Shown here piece by piece: positions 46,991-59,492 of a stretch of 64,000 nt of DNA. Within the stretch, counting starts at the first letter, position 1. Each line of letters starts with the position of its first letter. The translations under genes were made by a program, and so were the position numbers. The DNA is from Diatrype stigma (taxonomy: Eukaryota > Ascomycota > Sordariomycetes > Xylariales > Diatrypaceae), in the NCBI GenBank assembly GCA_022225965.2, contig JAKJXP020000006.1, forward strand, positions 1 to 64,000, read 5' to 3'. The notes beneath the pieces were generated by a model. It worked only from the letters and a program-made list of their open reading frames with translations, was not told where the DNA came from and did no database searches.

Positions 46991-47317
46991 TCCATACTCT
47001 TCCACCAAATCGGGGAGGGGTGTGAGCAGAGTGACCTTCATACTAGCGTCGACAGTGAGGTTCGTGGATAGGCTTTGATACCTAGAACAACCCATATATA
47101 TAAGTCGCCAAACAAAGCAATAAGTCTGTATCCCAATACTCCATTTTTTAGTGTTTTGTTTTCAAGCCGGACCAGAATTCTTAATACTCGGAGGATTGCA
47201 CCACATGTTGAGCCCCTGGGCGATTCGGACACCATTGAGCCACGTCCCATGCTGTCCACCGAAGATGCTGCGCGTCTAGAGCCTCGACGACTTTCACATC
47301 GACCTACGACAGTGGCG
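46991..47317. other. Short gap before the GH5 relic
   Basis: In-frame codons of the relic continue back to about 47075 without recognised motif. No other feature. Confidence 0.4.
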
Positions 47318-47630
47318 CAAGCGCAATACCGCGCGTACATTGTGGCGGTGGTGCCGTGGTATGCGGGGTCGCAGGCGGTCCTCGCGTGGGAGCTTGCCAA
47401 CGAGCCACGTTCAGTAAGGGGTTGCGGCCCGGGCGTCGTTGAAATGGTGGGGGCCGAGACGTCGGCCTACGACAATGGCCTCGACTCCGACCACCTCGCT
47501 CGGCGACAAGGGCTTCGGCTTTTCCTTACAGGCGGCGGGGACGGCGACGGTAGCTACCCCTTCCTTTTCGGCGCGAAGGCCTTGACTTCGCCGCCTTCCA
47601 CCTCTAAAACCCGCGAAACTAGGGAAAGGG
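47318..47630 (+). pseudogene. GH5 endo-beta-1,4-mannanase relic
   Basis: A fragment of a glycoside hydrolase family 5 enzyme: RAYIVAVVPWYAGSQAVLAW then ELANEPR with the catalytic acid/base Glu in NEP, followed by SAYDNGLDSDHL, GDGSYPF and, in other frames of the same strand, LGDKGFG and GLDFAAFHL. The conserved blocks are in correct order but need at least two frame changes to join, and the rest of the enzyme (signal peptide, nucleophile Glu region) is missing. Intact family members cut mannan backbones in plant cell walls. An active enzyme is not possible from this copy. It lies about 7 kb before a Zn2Cys6 regulator. Confidence 0.72.
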
Positions 47631-48360
47631 GTGGGTGGGGGCCCTCGCCGCCGAGGACATGAATGTGAGTCTGCTCTGGTAGCTGGGCGCAAGGTTGAGC
47701 GTGACACTTTCACTATCTATTGGGCGAGCCTTATTGGACCTGTCTCTCATAACATACCATGTTCCTGTGATCGCTCTCACAAAGAACCCGGAAAAGAAGT
47801 CAAGTAGGTACCGCCATGCATCAAGATCACATCTTGCCACCACGCTCTTCTTCTCCGCTCTGCGAACTCCGCAGGTCCTTCGTGATATGGATGTGTGTTT
47901 CTCGTATTCTAGGGGCTATCGGTGCATGCACCAACCAGCCTTGTAGTCAACTTGGACAAGTACATGGTGTCCATTGGGGTTATAACAGCATTATGGGAGA
48001 CGACGTCATTGGTTGAATGATTGTCTGTTGGTGCATGCTTGCACGTCTGCAGTAGCGGCATCAGGGGTTACCAATCGCGATACAGAATTATGCATCACGA
48101 CGTGACATCTACCCTCCAAGAAAAGAATCGGCTCAGGCATCAACGCCGGGCGATGCGTGGCTGAGATGCGTCTTACTTCCTTGGTTCCCTCACACTACAC
48201 TAAGCAGCCGTCATCTAGTCATCGCTCCAACTTTTGGCATCAAGGGGGTGATCGGCAGCCCAGGTGAAAACTGCACTTCTCTTCCCGCTTCTCTGTTCGT
48301 GCGTATCAAACACGCAACGGTGAACTGCAGTTATTCAAGCCATCCAAGTCCCAATCTATC
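47631..48360. other. Intergenic, NACHT gene promoter
   Basis: No supported gene. Nothing notable beyond the promoter position. Confidence 0.5.
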
Positions 48361-51300
48361 ATGGAGGCCATTGCGACTCTATCGCTTGTCTGCAACGTCT
48401 TTGCTGTCGTAGACTTCGGTGCCAAGGTGATCGGAGTATGCCGGTCGCTGAAGACGGAGCCAGCTCCAGAACCACATATTGCCGCGAATTCTAAGAAGCT
48501 CGCAGCGCTACTTTCAGATCTCCAGGCGAATATTGACCAGTTCAGTGCCGTCTTCCCCCAATCGTCATCCATATCTAAAGGCGCAGTGGCAACAAATGCA
48601 CATCAGCAACAGGCAAGAGATAGACTGAGTATCATTGCCTCGGACTTGCTCCAGGATATCAATGAGCTCCAAGATATCTTCGCGACCATCACGAAGAAAG
48701 CCTCGAATGATAGCAAGCTGAACCGCCTTGCCGTAGCATTCCGGTTCAAGTTCCAATATGAGGCGAGAATCTCGAAGTTGGGGAGGAAACTCGAGAAGAA
48801 CCAGGCAATTTTGGACACCGAGTTCCTAGCGAACATATGGTATGTAGATTTTCTACGGTTATTCGGATCACCCGCTCTGTACTCGGTCCCTGGTTACCAT
48901 GTTCAATCCCAGAACGTATACCTAGCTTTACTCAGCGTCTTGATCTCACTATGACTAATATACACACAGCACTACAACTCAAGCCTCTGCAGCACGTTCA
49001 GAGCAGATGTACTCCACGCTGAGCACTACGCTTCAATCCTTCATTACGCGGTGGGCCGAGGGTACCAGAGACGTATCAAGATTGATTGCATCCGAAGGCG
49101 AAGCTACTAGGGACCACATCACTCTCAAATCGGACGATATCAAGACCCACGTAACCAGCGTGGTGCATTCGGATGCAGCTGATAGGGAGGCCAGAGAGCA
49201 GCGAAAAAGTATCCTCAAAACGTTATGGTTTCCAGAGATGAACGCGCGGGAGAACATCATTGTTGATGCGTCAAAAGAGACCGTTGAATGGATCTTCGAT
49301 GATGGCCCCCAAGAACCTGAGCTGGTCAGATATAGCCGTCCCGACTGCGAGTTCCGCAGTTGGCTACGATCTGATGAGCCTATGTATTGGGTTAATGGAA
49401 AACCCGGGAGTGGAAAGAGCACCGTCATGAAATACCTCTCCCATGAACAGCGCACCTTGGAGTGTTTGGATGAGAAATCCAAGTCTGTTGTGATCGCACG
49501 CTTCTTCTCCACAGAACTATGCACAAATTCCCTACAGAAGCAGGTTCCTGGTCTTTTGCGGACTTTGTTGCACCAAATATTCGAGACCAGCCCTGATACC
49601 CTGGACGAAACTATCAAGAACAGCCCTAAGATAACCCTTAAACGATCTGAGCACGATTGGTCCATGGCAGACCTTGAACAAATCTTATTCCAGGTCACGG
49701 GGACCGGTGACAAGCTGTTTTGTCTGTTCATTGATGGACTTGACGAAATTGAGCCAACGCAGCAGCATCAAATGAGCGAGCTTCTACGAAGTCTTAGCCA
49801 GTCTGTTAACGTCAAAATATGCGCATCAAGTCGACCAGAGCTTCTGTTCAAAAGGTTATTCCGGTCGTGTCCATCACTAAAGGTACATGATGTCTCTTTC
49901 CAGGGTATAGAGGCTTATGTTAAAGCAATTCTACTGAAAAACCAAGAGACTCTGGGTCTCCATGATAGGGATTTGCAAGAATTTGGCCATGTCATAGTGT
50001 ACAAGGCTGAAGGCGTTTTTCTTTGGGTTGTGTTAGCCACCCAGAGTTTGATCCGGGGCCTCACGAATGGGGACAACAGAGATACCCTCATCAAACGAAC
50101 AAAGCAGCTTCCTTCTGATCTCTATCAACTATACCAGCGTATTTGGGATCGACACGGTTCCGACAAAGAGCTATATCAAGAGGAAGCGGCACGACTTTTC
50201 TGGGTGGTCACGTGTCCTAGACTGAGCGGGTTTATACGCGAATGCCACTTGATTATTGCTGTGGCTTCTTGCAATGAAAAGATCGCAGCAGACCTCGAGA
50301 CTTGGTTGCAGCTTGGAAGAGAATTAACAGACGAAGATGGTTCTGCGATCGCCCAGAAATATGAGGCATGGGTCGTGGGCAGAACAGCTGGTCTTCTAGA
50401 ACTACGGACTGAACCGGGGGTATCTCACTTAGGCTTTCGCAGCGTACACGTCGAGTTCACTCATCGTTCTGTCGGTGAATTTCTCGCCAACACGGAGGGA
50501 GGCGGGAGGATCTTTCGTACCGATACAAGAACCAACGCTGAGAAGTGGCGTATGTGTTTCCAAGGGTGTATGCTTCACTGCTGTATCCTCGCGGCCATGG
50601 GTGCCAGACCAATTTTGGGTGCCAGACCAATTTCGGATGAAATATGCAAATTCTTTGCGTTGCTACCAATTATTGAAGCCACCCCGTTCAAACAAAATGC
50701 TACCCAGGAAATCGAGTTATTAACAGAAGCAAAGAGGCTAGTTCAACTCCATTCCCACACTTTCGTACCAGACTTGGGTTTCTTTACTCACGCTTCAATA
50801 TTCGGCAATACGGCATATCTGACCCACGTGAAAGAATGCTTTTACGACTGTTTATCCCAACAAACCAAAGACAAAATTCTATACGATACATGTCGTAGCC
50901 TACCCAATCACCTACTTCATGGATGGCCTTTCGTGATATACCACGACAATACGATCTGTTTAAGTGAGTATCTGGCACGGAGGCTTTCTGCCACCAGATG
51001 GCTTCTACATGCCGGAAGTGATCCACACGTCACGTTTGCCTCCCACGATGAATACCATTATTTCGACTGCAAGCCAACTGCATATCTACTGTTCCTCTTT
51101 CACTTAAGCTGGGACTTTCGAACGTTGTTCGGTTGGTATCCCCAAAGTCCAAAATACAATAACTTGGCCTCTTTCGAAACAATGCTCAAGGCCTTTCCTG
51201 ACTCAGAGAGTCCCACAGCTAAGTTACCGGTCATGATTCAATGGTACCCTGGATTTCATATGTGTTACGGTGTAAAGCTTGTTGAATCAGGTAGCGAATC

Positions 51301-51634
51301 CTCGTTTAAAGCTGTCGAGGCGGCGTTCATGTGTAGTATTGACGCGCAGTGGCTACTACGCTACCTGGGCCGATTCATGAATTTGGACCTCCCTGGCACA
51401 CAGCTCTCTGGACGTAGTCGTGAAGAGGGTTTCCATTTTCTTGGCGTATATAGCCGTTATACATCGCCACGATGGCACCCGACAAACGACTTTGACCAAG
51501 AGATGGTCCGGAGTCTAGAAATTGTTGCTCAAGACGAATTTTGGCCATGTGCACTGCCAAAACATCACCGCCGTCGTTTGGACCACCAATGTCGGCAATT
51601 ATGGCTCAGTCGCGGCTTGCCAATGGACGATTAA
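48361..51634 (+). CDS. NACHT-domain STAND NTPase (fungal NLR-like, DUF7791 type)
   Basis: Two exons, 48361-48839 and 48970-51634 (intron 130 nt), encode 1047 residues. The N-terminus (VCNVFAVVDFGAKVIGVCR) matches the HeLo-like/NACHT N-terminal domain of fungal STAND proteins, followed by helical coiled-coil-like sequence. NACHT: Walker A GKPGSGKST at 303-311, Walker B FIDGLDE at 413-419, and the ASSRPE sensor-like motif near 445. A DUF7791-like region then follows (SVHVEFTHRSVGEFL). The last 400 residues carry only a weak ankyrin-like hint (ATRWLLHAGSDPHV), not an ordered repeat array. Such proteins act as oligomerising sensors in fungal non-self recognition or cell death; ligand unknown. No neighbouring HET or effector gene was seen. 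Confidence 0.88.
50599..50634. repeat. 18-bp tandem duplication in the NACHT gene
   Basis: Two adjacent copies of gggtgccagaccaatttt (one mismatch at the end of the second) encode GARPILGARPIS, in frame, in the C-terminal region. Confidence 0.9.
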
Positions 51635-54600
51635 ATTGGGATGTTCAAAGAAGTAAAAGAAGGTATTTTCCCCAAAGCTTATTCTCACCGATGACATCCA
51701 TTTTTTGACAAAATAGGCGTTTGGTACGAGCCCCTGATTGCAAACACATTACTGATTCTAGAGGCATAAAGTCTAGAAGGAACGCCGAGCTCTTGGGCCA
51801 CCTGCGATTGTTTCGGATAGGGAGAGTGACAAGCATGTGCTCTGACCCCTTGGATCAAAAAGAGACAAAAGGGGATCTCTGGGCTCAGATGAAGGTCGGC
51901 GGCTATATCAAACCTAAGTCCGGCTGGCCGACTTTCGTTCGCGTTGGTACAGCCTAGGGTATCCGGCTTCGTTTTCCTGGTAACATGCAATGGTACGCTT
52001 CAGAAATGAAGCTGTTGTAGGTGGGCGGTCTAGGTAGTGCTGCCGGCAAAGCCTGAATCATATGGTACCTACAGACGGGGTCTCGGGGGTCGAGGAAGGA
52101 AACTACAATTGTAATCTGCAGCAGGAGAGGTGGCTAGCTCATGACTGAAAGGAGGGGGACTAGAAGATAATACAGTCGAGGTGCACTTGTGCAGTAATCC
52201 GTCCAGCTGTGACAATGTTTACATTGTACGCCTTTCTTCCGAGGTTGATAACAGTGTTAGGTCAAGGATGAAAAGGAGGGCAAAATAAAGAGAAGGAGAG
52301 GAGTCCAAATAATAAGGGGTTAGTTACTCTAATCACCAAAGCCTTTGCGCACATTTGTGACATAGCTGAGAACAGTTGGTATAGCCTTTGCCCGAGCCAC
52401 AGAAACCTCTCTTTCCATGATTTACAGTGTTAACCATAGATGCTAACGTTATACGATATGTCGAGCTCAGGTAGGGCTTACCTTACAGGCCTTTAACCAG
52501 CATCAGCCATACATGACATGTATCTCAAAACAAGAGACGTCAGGCAAAGGAAACCGGACTTCACTCTTCCAGTTACGTACAGCGTCATCCATGTCTCGCA
52601 AGACCCGTGCCTCGTCCCCTTACTGTATGTAGGTAACACATACTGCTACGAAAGCGGTGCCAGGGTCGGTCGCAGCAGGGACGGTCCCCCGTCTTTTGAT
52701 AGGACGACATACGATCGCTTAATCAGTTCGAGCTGCTGCGGTGTGACGAGACCAGAATATGGCTTCCATTCCGGCCGTGACTACTTGGGTACCAAGGTAG
52801 TCAAGTAGTCTAGCATAATAAACGTCGTGCATCTATTAGTACTTGCTGACTGTCTACCTACATAGGCAGTACCTACCAATCGGCCCATCACCCTTGAGCA
52901 CCCTCACCTCCCAGGGTAGTTCATAGCCCAGTAGGTACGATGCGTAGCTTACGACAGCATGTGAACGTATTACCTACACACTTGCATCTAACTACTTCAC
53001 ATGGGCACAGGCGAATGGTATCCCGTCGTTCCCTCACCGACCGACCAGCCGGGCTCGGACGCAGCGCTACGCGATCGCCTACATATACGGTTCTGTGACC
53101 GTCTGCCTACACAGGGTGTCGTTCACAGCTAGTTAACATCACAGCTTGATCAACCCTATCTACCCCCCCTCCTTCCCTCACTTCCCCTTGCCTCAACTGA
53201 CCTACCTCACACCCGGGTCTTGCGGTAGACTAAGATTGGACCCTGCCCGTGCCGTACCGTTGCAGCTCGGGTCTTTGTCCCGAGCCTGGAGAAAGCGTGG
53301 AGGCCGAGGGTGGGGGTAATCATGGCAGACGTCTTGCGCCTCCTTCCTTGTGCGAGGCTGCAACGTTGTGCGCGCACGCAAGCGGCTCGGTCAGCCCGTC
53401 CGTCGATCTGTCATATCGATTGCAGTTGTCAAGTGAACAGCCGACTGACCCAAACAGATCGCGCGCGTTCTTCTCTCCTCGCCTGTCGCCGTGGCCCGCA
53501 TCCGGAGTGTCGAAAATATGACTATATACCTGCAACACTTTTAGATATATGATATATGTAAGCCTCGTATGAGTCGAGTCAGGGCTTGACGCATTATTGG
53601 GCAATTGCTAGAACTCCGACGGAAAACTTCTTTCGTCGCGCAGGGAGATAGATAGACAGGTAGGTAGTAGGTAATGTAGGTGATAGACAAGCCAGCGTCA
53701 CGAGATGAGGTTTTGTCCTACCTACTGTTTCCGCAGTGGTTGATCGCCCTCTGTATATACGAGATAAGTCGCGGTACCTTTTCACATGATCGATCAGATA
53801 TACCGCCTACCTATCGAGGTATGTTTTCGAGGCACAGGCACCGTCGGTAGACCGAGGTAATAGGAGGCAAGGCCGAATGGGGGAGGGTAGGACGACGGGT
53901 TTTCAGCTGACGGAACCGAGCGAATCTATTGATCTGACTGCATGCGATAACGTCACAGAAGGCTCATTCGTCATAGGCACTTTCGGTATAGGCAAGCAGC
54001 GTAGCGCAGAGCAACAGGGGTGAAAGAAGCCAAGTTTCCCCTCCTAACGACCTTTCTTCATCTTATACGTACAGGATATCTTGGAACTTAGATTTGAAAA
54101 ACACCCGGAAAGAAAAACCCCCTCCACACCGTGAAACTGGATGTAACCAACAAAAAGAGCCGTCCCAATCTCGGACGGATTCGCACCACAAAGTAATATC
54201 CCCACACTACCTGTATAGCAAGTCGGGGAGCTTCAAAAGGGATTGCCCACACGTATCCCCACTCTAGAAGCAAAAGTGACCTTCTTGGCCACACATGTAG
54301 AAACACCATCTCATCTTTAGACAACCTTGCGTCTCGAATCGCAGACAGGCCACTGCTGGGACGACTGGTCCCCCCTTTTTTTCTAACAGACCATTAGAAA
54401 ATCATGGTGTTCGACCCCACCGAATGAACTGCTTCCCCTTTTCTTTTTTTGGTTTGGAACACCCATAACCCTTCGTAATCATCATCATCGACGTACGTAC
54501 CATAGCATGGGCTTGCATATATGGAGCCCGTCGTATAACATACGGTCTCCTAGTTAGTCATTGGCAATGGTTATGCCTAGTATTATACCATGTGCCTGAT

Positions 54601-54807
54601 CATTCTTGTACATGGGCTATCCGAAAAGCACCCAGGAATGTTGTAAGAGGTTTGGGAGGCGGTGCCAGCCAGAAGCAGATGTAAATCCATCATAACATGC
54701 GTCAGTCGTACCATGTTCATTGCTCGTCAAAAACCACCAGGGGCGATATCCAAAGAACGCCTTAATGGTGACAGTGAGACGAAGGCAGCTGCGTTAGCGC
54801 TGCCCGC
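51635..54807. other. Gene-poor tract
   Basis: About 3.2 kb without a supported gene; TACCTA/TAGGTA short repeats are frequent at 52850-53000 and 53640-53690. Nothing further. Confidence 0.5.
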
Positions 54808-57800
54808 TCAAATCCTCTGCGATGATCCTGTACTATCATAATCCCACGCTCTCTTGAGGCCACCTTCGTAGACACTGGCTACGGACTCACGCCACATAGC
54901 AGGTGTCACGAAGTTTTGCACAGACGGAGCCGAGTACTGTTGGTGCTGCAACGGCTGGGATCCTGTGGGCATAGAAGCCGTCGCGATCTGGATTTCCTGG
55001 CTCGTTTGAACCTCGGGGGCACCTGAAGATGAGGGAACGTTTAGAGATCTGGAATGTTGTGCCATCGATGATGGCTGGGATGGAGGTTGTGGCGTACCAA
55101 ACGTCGTATTCCACTGGCTTTAATGTTGTTAGCAATTGGTGTTCCATTGAGTTTGTCTAGGCGATAGAAAGAGAAAACTTACTCAAATATGCGGGAGGGA
55201 TTCCAGCTTGGTGGAGTCTCCGGCAATGTCATGCCATGCGGCATTGCTTGTCCTTGCGCGTTCTGGCCCGATGGCATCATAATGAGTGACTGTGCGGCAG
55301 GAGAAGAGTCACTCTTGTTATCCCCAGAGGCAGCGGATATAGGCGTGATGGGATGTTTCATATAACTGACTTGGGAATGTTGATCGGCCTGAGAGTCTAT
55401 ATTGGGGTCCAACGAGGTAGTGCGGAGCATCGGCGGCTTGAAGGTATTCGTTCTAGGTGGACTTGAAAGATGACTCGAACTAGGACTTCCGTATGGAAAA
55501 CTCGGCTTCAATACGAATGGTTTCCTTGTATCGGCCGAGAACGCTTCACGAACGGCGTCAATCTGTTTTAACATATCAGGCAGAGGCCAGGAATCCATGG
55601 TCTTCTCCAGTAGCCTCATGTGACGGGTGAAATAATCACGCGCATCCGTGTTGAGATCGGGATCTGGCGATGTTAAAGCCACCTGGTGGATATTTGTCAG
55701 TACCGTATCTTCATAGACATTAGCCTGAAAAAAAAAAAAAAAAACCTACAAGATGGAGCACTAAACAGCCCAGGATGGCATATATCGTGAAACTGATCCC
55801 CCGCTGCATACATCGGAGTCCGCTTAAACCAAACGATTGCAACATTGACTCCTGGACACGACACAAGGCCTTCGCTGAGTTGTAGGATAGCACCATATGC
55901 GATTTCCATAGGCCGTCCGGGCTGTTAGGATCCAGAAAATTCAATTGTGGCCGGAGACCCAATATGATGCTTAGATAATAGTAAGAATGTAGGTTGCCGA
56001 TAAAGTGAGACGGTAGCCACGGTGGTGATCCGTCTGGTGGGAACGTGATGGCCAGGTCAGCTGGGAGATCGTCGAGCGCTCCCGTCAAAGTTGGGTTGAA
56101 TTTCGTGATATTTGGGTCGAGCCCCCAGTCCTTCTTCCGCTTGATCTTGCTGTACGCTCTGATCATCCGGTTCATTGTGCGCACGATACGGATGAAGTAA
56201 ACGAAGTTCCTGCTGACAATATACTCGGCATCATCGAAACCGGGTATATGTCTCGGGAGGTTGAAATCGACGGTCTCCGGATCGACAGCCAGATCATTTC
56301 GACCTGTTGTGGGAGGTCAGAAGGTGCAAGGAACCGGCTACCAATTACTCATGATCTTGCTTACCTTGAGAAGCGGCTATCATCGTCTCGCACACAAATA
56401 TCGTTTGCCAGATTCGGCTTTTTGTCAAGCATTCGGCTGGGGATGATCCGCATGGCTTGCCGACCTGGTGATCCTCGAAGTGCTCGTGCAATCCCAGATC
56501 TTTCGCCATGGCTACAGAATGGACAACGGACATCCAAGAACGATAATAGTAGCCACGCTTTGGCACGGCCTCCCTAGCTTTTAGTATTATCAACTGAGCT
56601 TGAAGGGTACTCAACCTCGGCACGTCCAAAAAGGAGTCGGCGTGTTCTGTCCAAGTCAGCTATCAACACAAAGCAATTATATTGCCCAACAGAAGAAAGA
56701 AAGCAAAAGGGACAATTAAAGGAGACAGATCTCGCATTACATACTGGAAGCTAGAGCAATCCATTGTTGCCCCTGGGCTGGCTCATCAGCAAGACGACCG
56801 GCTACGGCGAAAATGGCTTCCAGCAACAATGGGGAGATTGATTCTCTATTATTGTGCCATTGGTTGTAAAACTGAGCTTTGTTGAGGACTGGTACATATG
56901 GATGCACATTTGCAAAGTAAAGATCGAAGTACTGCAATATGGTCTCCTCGTCAGGCATGAGTTCGGGGGGTATTCGGATCTTCAAGCCAGGCCCCGAAGA
57001 TATCATCGGAGGCATCTTGTATTCGTCTGCTTCCTCGATGGCCGGTTCCTCCTCTCGGCTCAGCAAGGCCGATTTGTTGTTTAGATAAGGTGCTTGGCCA
57101 AGTCAGTTCGTCTCCCTATATTATGCTGTAACATGGCACCCATATTGCACTGACCTGTCCCTATCTCGTCCAGCTTCAGCGCGCCCAGGACATCGGAGAT
57201 GTCGTGCTGGCTATATTGGTCCTGCTGATAAGACTCCGGCGAAGACTCGGAATGGACTGACTGATGGTGCACCGGGGGCGTCGGGAACACATTGGCGGGC
57301 GCATAGGATTGGTCCATAACACCGACGGGGGGCATTGTATTATACTGGACGCCATGCTGAGGCGTGGCGTCGCCGTACGAGACAGATGAATAGACGTTCT
57401 GGTGATCGGAGTAGGACCCATGTGGCGCGTACATGCCAGCCGTGGCCGCTGCCTTCGGATGACCACCCATCATGGACGGCTGAGGTGGTAGGGCCATCTG
57501 TCTATAGCTGTCTTGAACCTGTGCCGCCGATTCATATGCCGACCCGGAGGGTTCGTATTGCTCGGTTGGGGATCCATCGTACTGGCCATTGGGGCGCACG
57601 CAATGCAGCTTAAGGCGGATACAGGCAGAACACGGCCATGTGTTGGTCGTCGCCGCGTCGCATTTGATCTTTCGTCTTCGGCACCCCTCACACGCGCGCA
57701 TCACTATTCACCTTCCCGTCAGCTTCACGTCCTAACATTCCGCACACACATAACTATATTCTTTCTATATATACGCGTATATATACGCGCTGGGTCAGGC

Positions 57801-58043
57801 AAATATACCCTTGAGCCTTTTATGGCGGTTGTGCTCGTCGACGAAGACATAGTCTAGGGCGCGCAATCATGTTAGAAGGACAAGACTCTGGGATTCCAGC
57901 TAGGGTTTGGGTTGTATAAGCGCACTCTTCTGAGTTTCCCTGGGTTGCTGCTGATATGTAGGCGGCGCAAGGGGAAAAGACCCTAAGTGAGAATGGGAGT
58001 TTTGCGGCAGGAGCCTCCGTACAGATGACGGGTCGTTGGACAT
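54808..58043 (-). CDS. Zn2Cys6 transcription factor with fungal-specific domain (possibly CLR-1/ClrA type)
   Basis: Eight exons: 57926-58043, 57809-57853, 57155-57703, 56745-57092, 56365-56646, 55750-56303, 55183-55682 and 54808-55117, all in frame, 901 residues. The zinc cluster is Cys59-X2-Cys62-X6-Cys69-X9-Cys79-X2-Cys82-X6-Cys89, with basic RHKRLK before it. It is followed by a Gln/Pro/Tyr-rich linker, then the fungal_trans middle domain (VHPYVPVLNKAQFYNQW; AMAKDLGLHEHFEDH; FIRIVRTMNRM) and a Ser/Pro/Gln tail ending near GGLKRAWDYD. The 45-nt exon 2 (YVFVDEHNRHKRLK) is needed to join the N-terminus to the cluster. From memory the cluster resembles the CLR-1/ClrA plant-biomass regulators, but I am not sure. 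Confidence 0.87.
55728..55744. repeat. A17 homopolymer in a transcription-factor intron
   Basis: Reads as T17 on the gene strand, right after GTAGG of intron 6 (55683-55749) of the Zn2Cys6 gene. Confidence 0.85.
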
Positions 58044-58429
58044 GACGACGGCTTCGTTTGGTGCTTCGTTTGGTGGGGGAGGGCTGCGATAAGCCCGTAA
58101 AAAGCGATGTTGCCCAAACAAGTTTGTCTGTCTGTCCCCGTTTACCGATCCGGTTCTTCGTCGTTCGCTACTATGTACACTGACGCTAAAACCACATCAT
58201 ACGGACTCGGGACTCGGCTTATATCTTCCAGTGTGAGAAGTGCAGCGCAATAAAATAGAGGAGAGGCGGCGCGCCAAGTTCAAGTCAGTTGCTCGGGCGG
58301 TCGGTCGCAAGAAGAGTCGCAGCAATTCTCAATAGCAGGAAGACAGCAGGTAGACAAGATTGGCTGGTGATGCAAGAAATAAAAGAAGGTGTGATGGGCG
58401 GCGACAAGGGCAAAGCCACAACTTGAACG

Positions 58430-58449
58430 GCAGCCGCCGCCGCCGCCGC
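58430..58449. repeat. (GCC)n microsatellite
   Basis: A run of gcc triplets between ggca and gcgggtgg. Confidence 0.85.
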
Positions 58450-58879
58450 GGGTGGTGGATGGGCTCTATTATGTATTGTATGCATGTAAACATGCATGTG
58501 TGTATGTGTGTATGCGGACCTGTGTGTATGTAGGTATGTAGCTGGAGGCATACACATGGATGTATGTACTGCGTAGCGTGTATGGGTGTCTGGGTGGTAT
58601 GTAGTCACAGCGGCTATGTACCTACATCATGCTACTGACATGCGTGAAATCTTGAGTACTATACATACATCCCTACCTTGGTACTAACTTACTACCTACA
58701 TGTAGCCTCCAAGATACCTACACAGGCAGCTTGGGACCAGCACTACAGCAACTCTAGTCGATTTCTAGGTGGAGGAGGTGGGGGTTATTGCCTATGAGCG
58801 GAATCGGGCGCTAGACGCTAAGTAATTGTAACCTGAAAGATCCTTGAGTTAGGGTCAGGCCAGGTAGGTTACGCAAATA

Positions 58880-58908
58880 CCCAGCACCCAGCACCCAGCA
58901 CCCAGCAG
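58880..58908. repeat. (CCCAGCA)4 tandem repeat
   Basis: Four copies of the seven-base unit CCCAGCA, the last grading into cagcagcccc. Confidence 0.9.
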
Positions 58909-59464
58909 CCCCGATACCCTTCCTGCCTTCCTCCCTTCTTCCCTTCGCGCGGCAGTACTTTTATATCCACTGACTTATCATGTAGGGGCTCGTCAACTGT
59001 CATTAACCTACGTGGTAAGCGGGAGATCCTACACCTAGATGCATTCCAGGAAGGGATCGAACTTATAGCTCAGGCTAGTCTTCTTCCCCCCTGCCCTCCC
59101 CCGCCTCTTCTTCTCTCGTCTTGTCTTCCCCGTCTCCCATCCCCTTTTGGTCCTCGTTTTCGTTTCAGTTCAATGTGCATCTATCCTTCTCTCCTATCTA
59201 GGCACACTGCACTCGTCATGAATGCCCGGTGGAATAAAAACCGGGGCAGGGGGTTCCAGGTCCGATGGATGGGTTGGAGGTGTCTGTTACCTCTTTTAGT
59301 GCCATCGAGGTCAGTAGCGCCAGATTCTCTTAGACCAGGGGGTTGGTTCGACAGAGCGAGGATGGGGGAGACAGGGGAGGGGCTAGGCTACCCTATGGAA
59401 CGCCTAGAAGCATTGGTGAGGGGAGCCAGAAGCCGTCCGTCTTTCCTTGGCCTGTTGGTCCTGC

Positions 59465-59492
59465 GAGAGAGAGAGAGAGAGAGGAGAGAGAG
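59465..59492. repeat. (GA)n microsatellite
   Basis: gagaga run with one GG interruption. Confidence 0.9.

Noticed and set aside
55725..55749. 25-nt intron (GTAGG-T17-CAG)
   Set aside because: Far below the usual minimum; a 67-nt alternative ending at 55683 also keeps frame and has a branch site.
57701..57850. Start of the Zn2Cys6 gene at a local ATG (57850 or 57701)
   Set aside because: The frame from 57850 does not join in phase with the zinc-cluster exon; the 8-exon model does and yields a conserved-looking basic segment.
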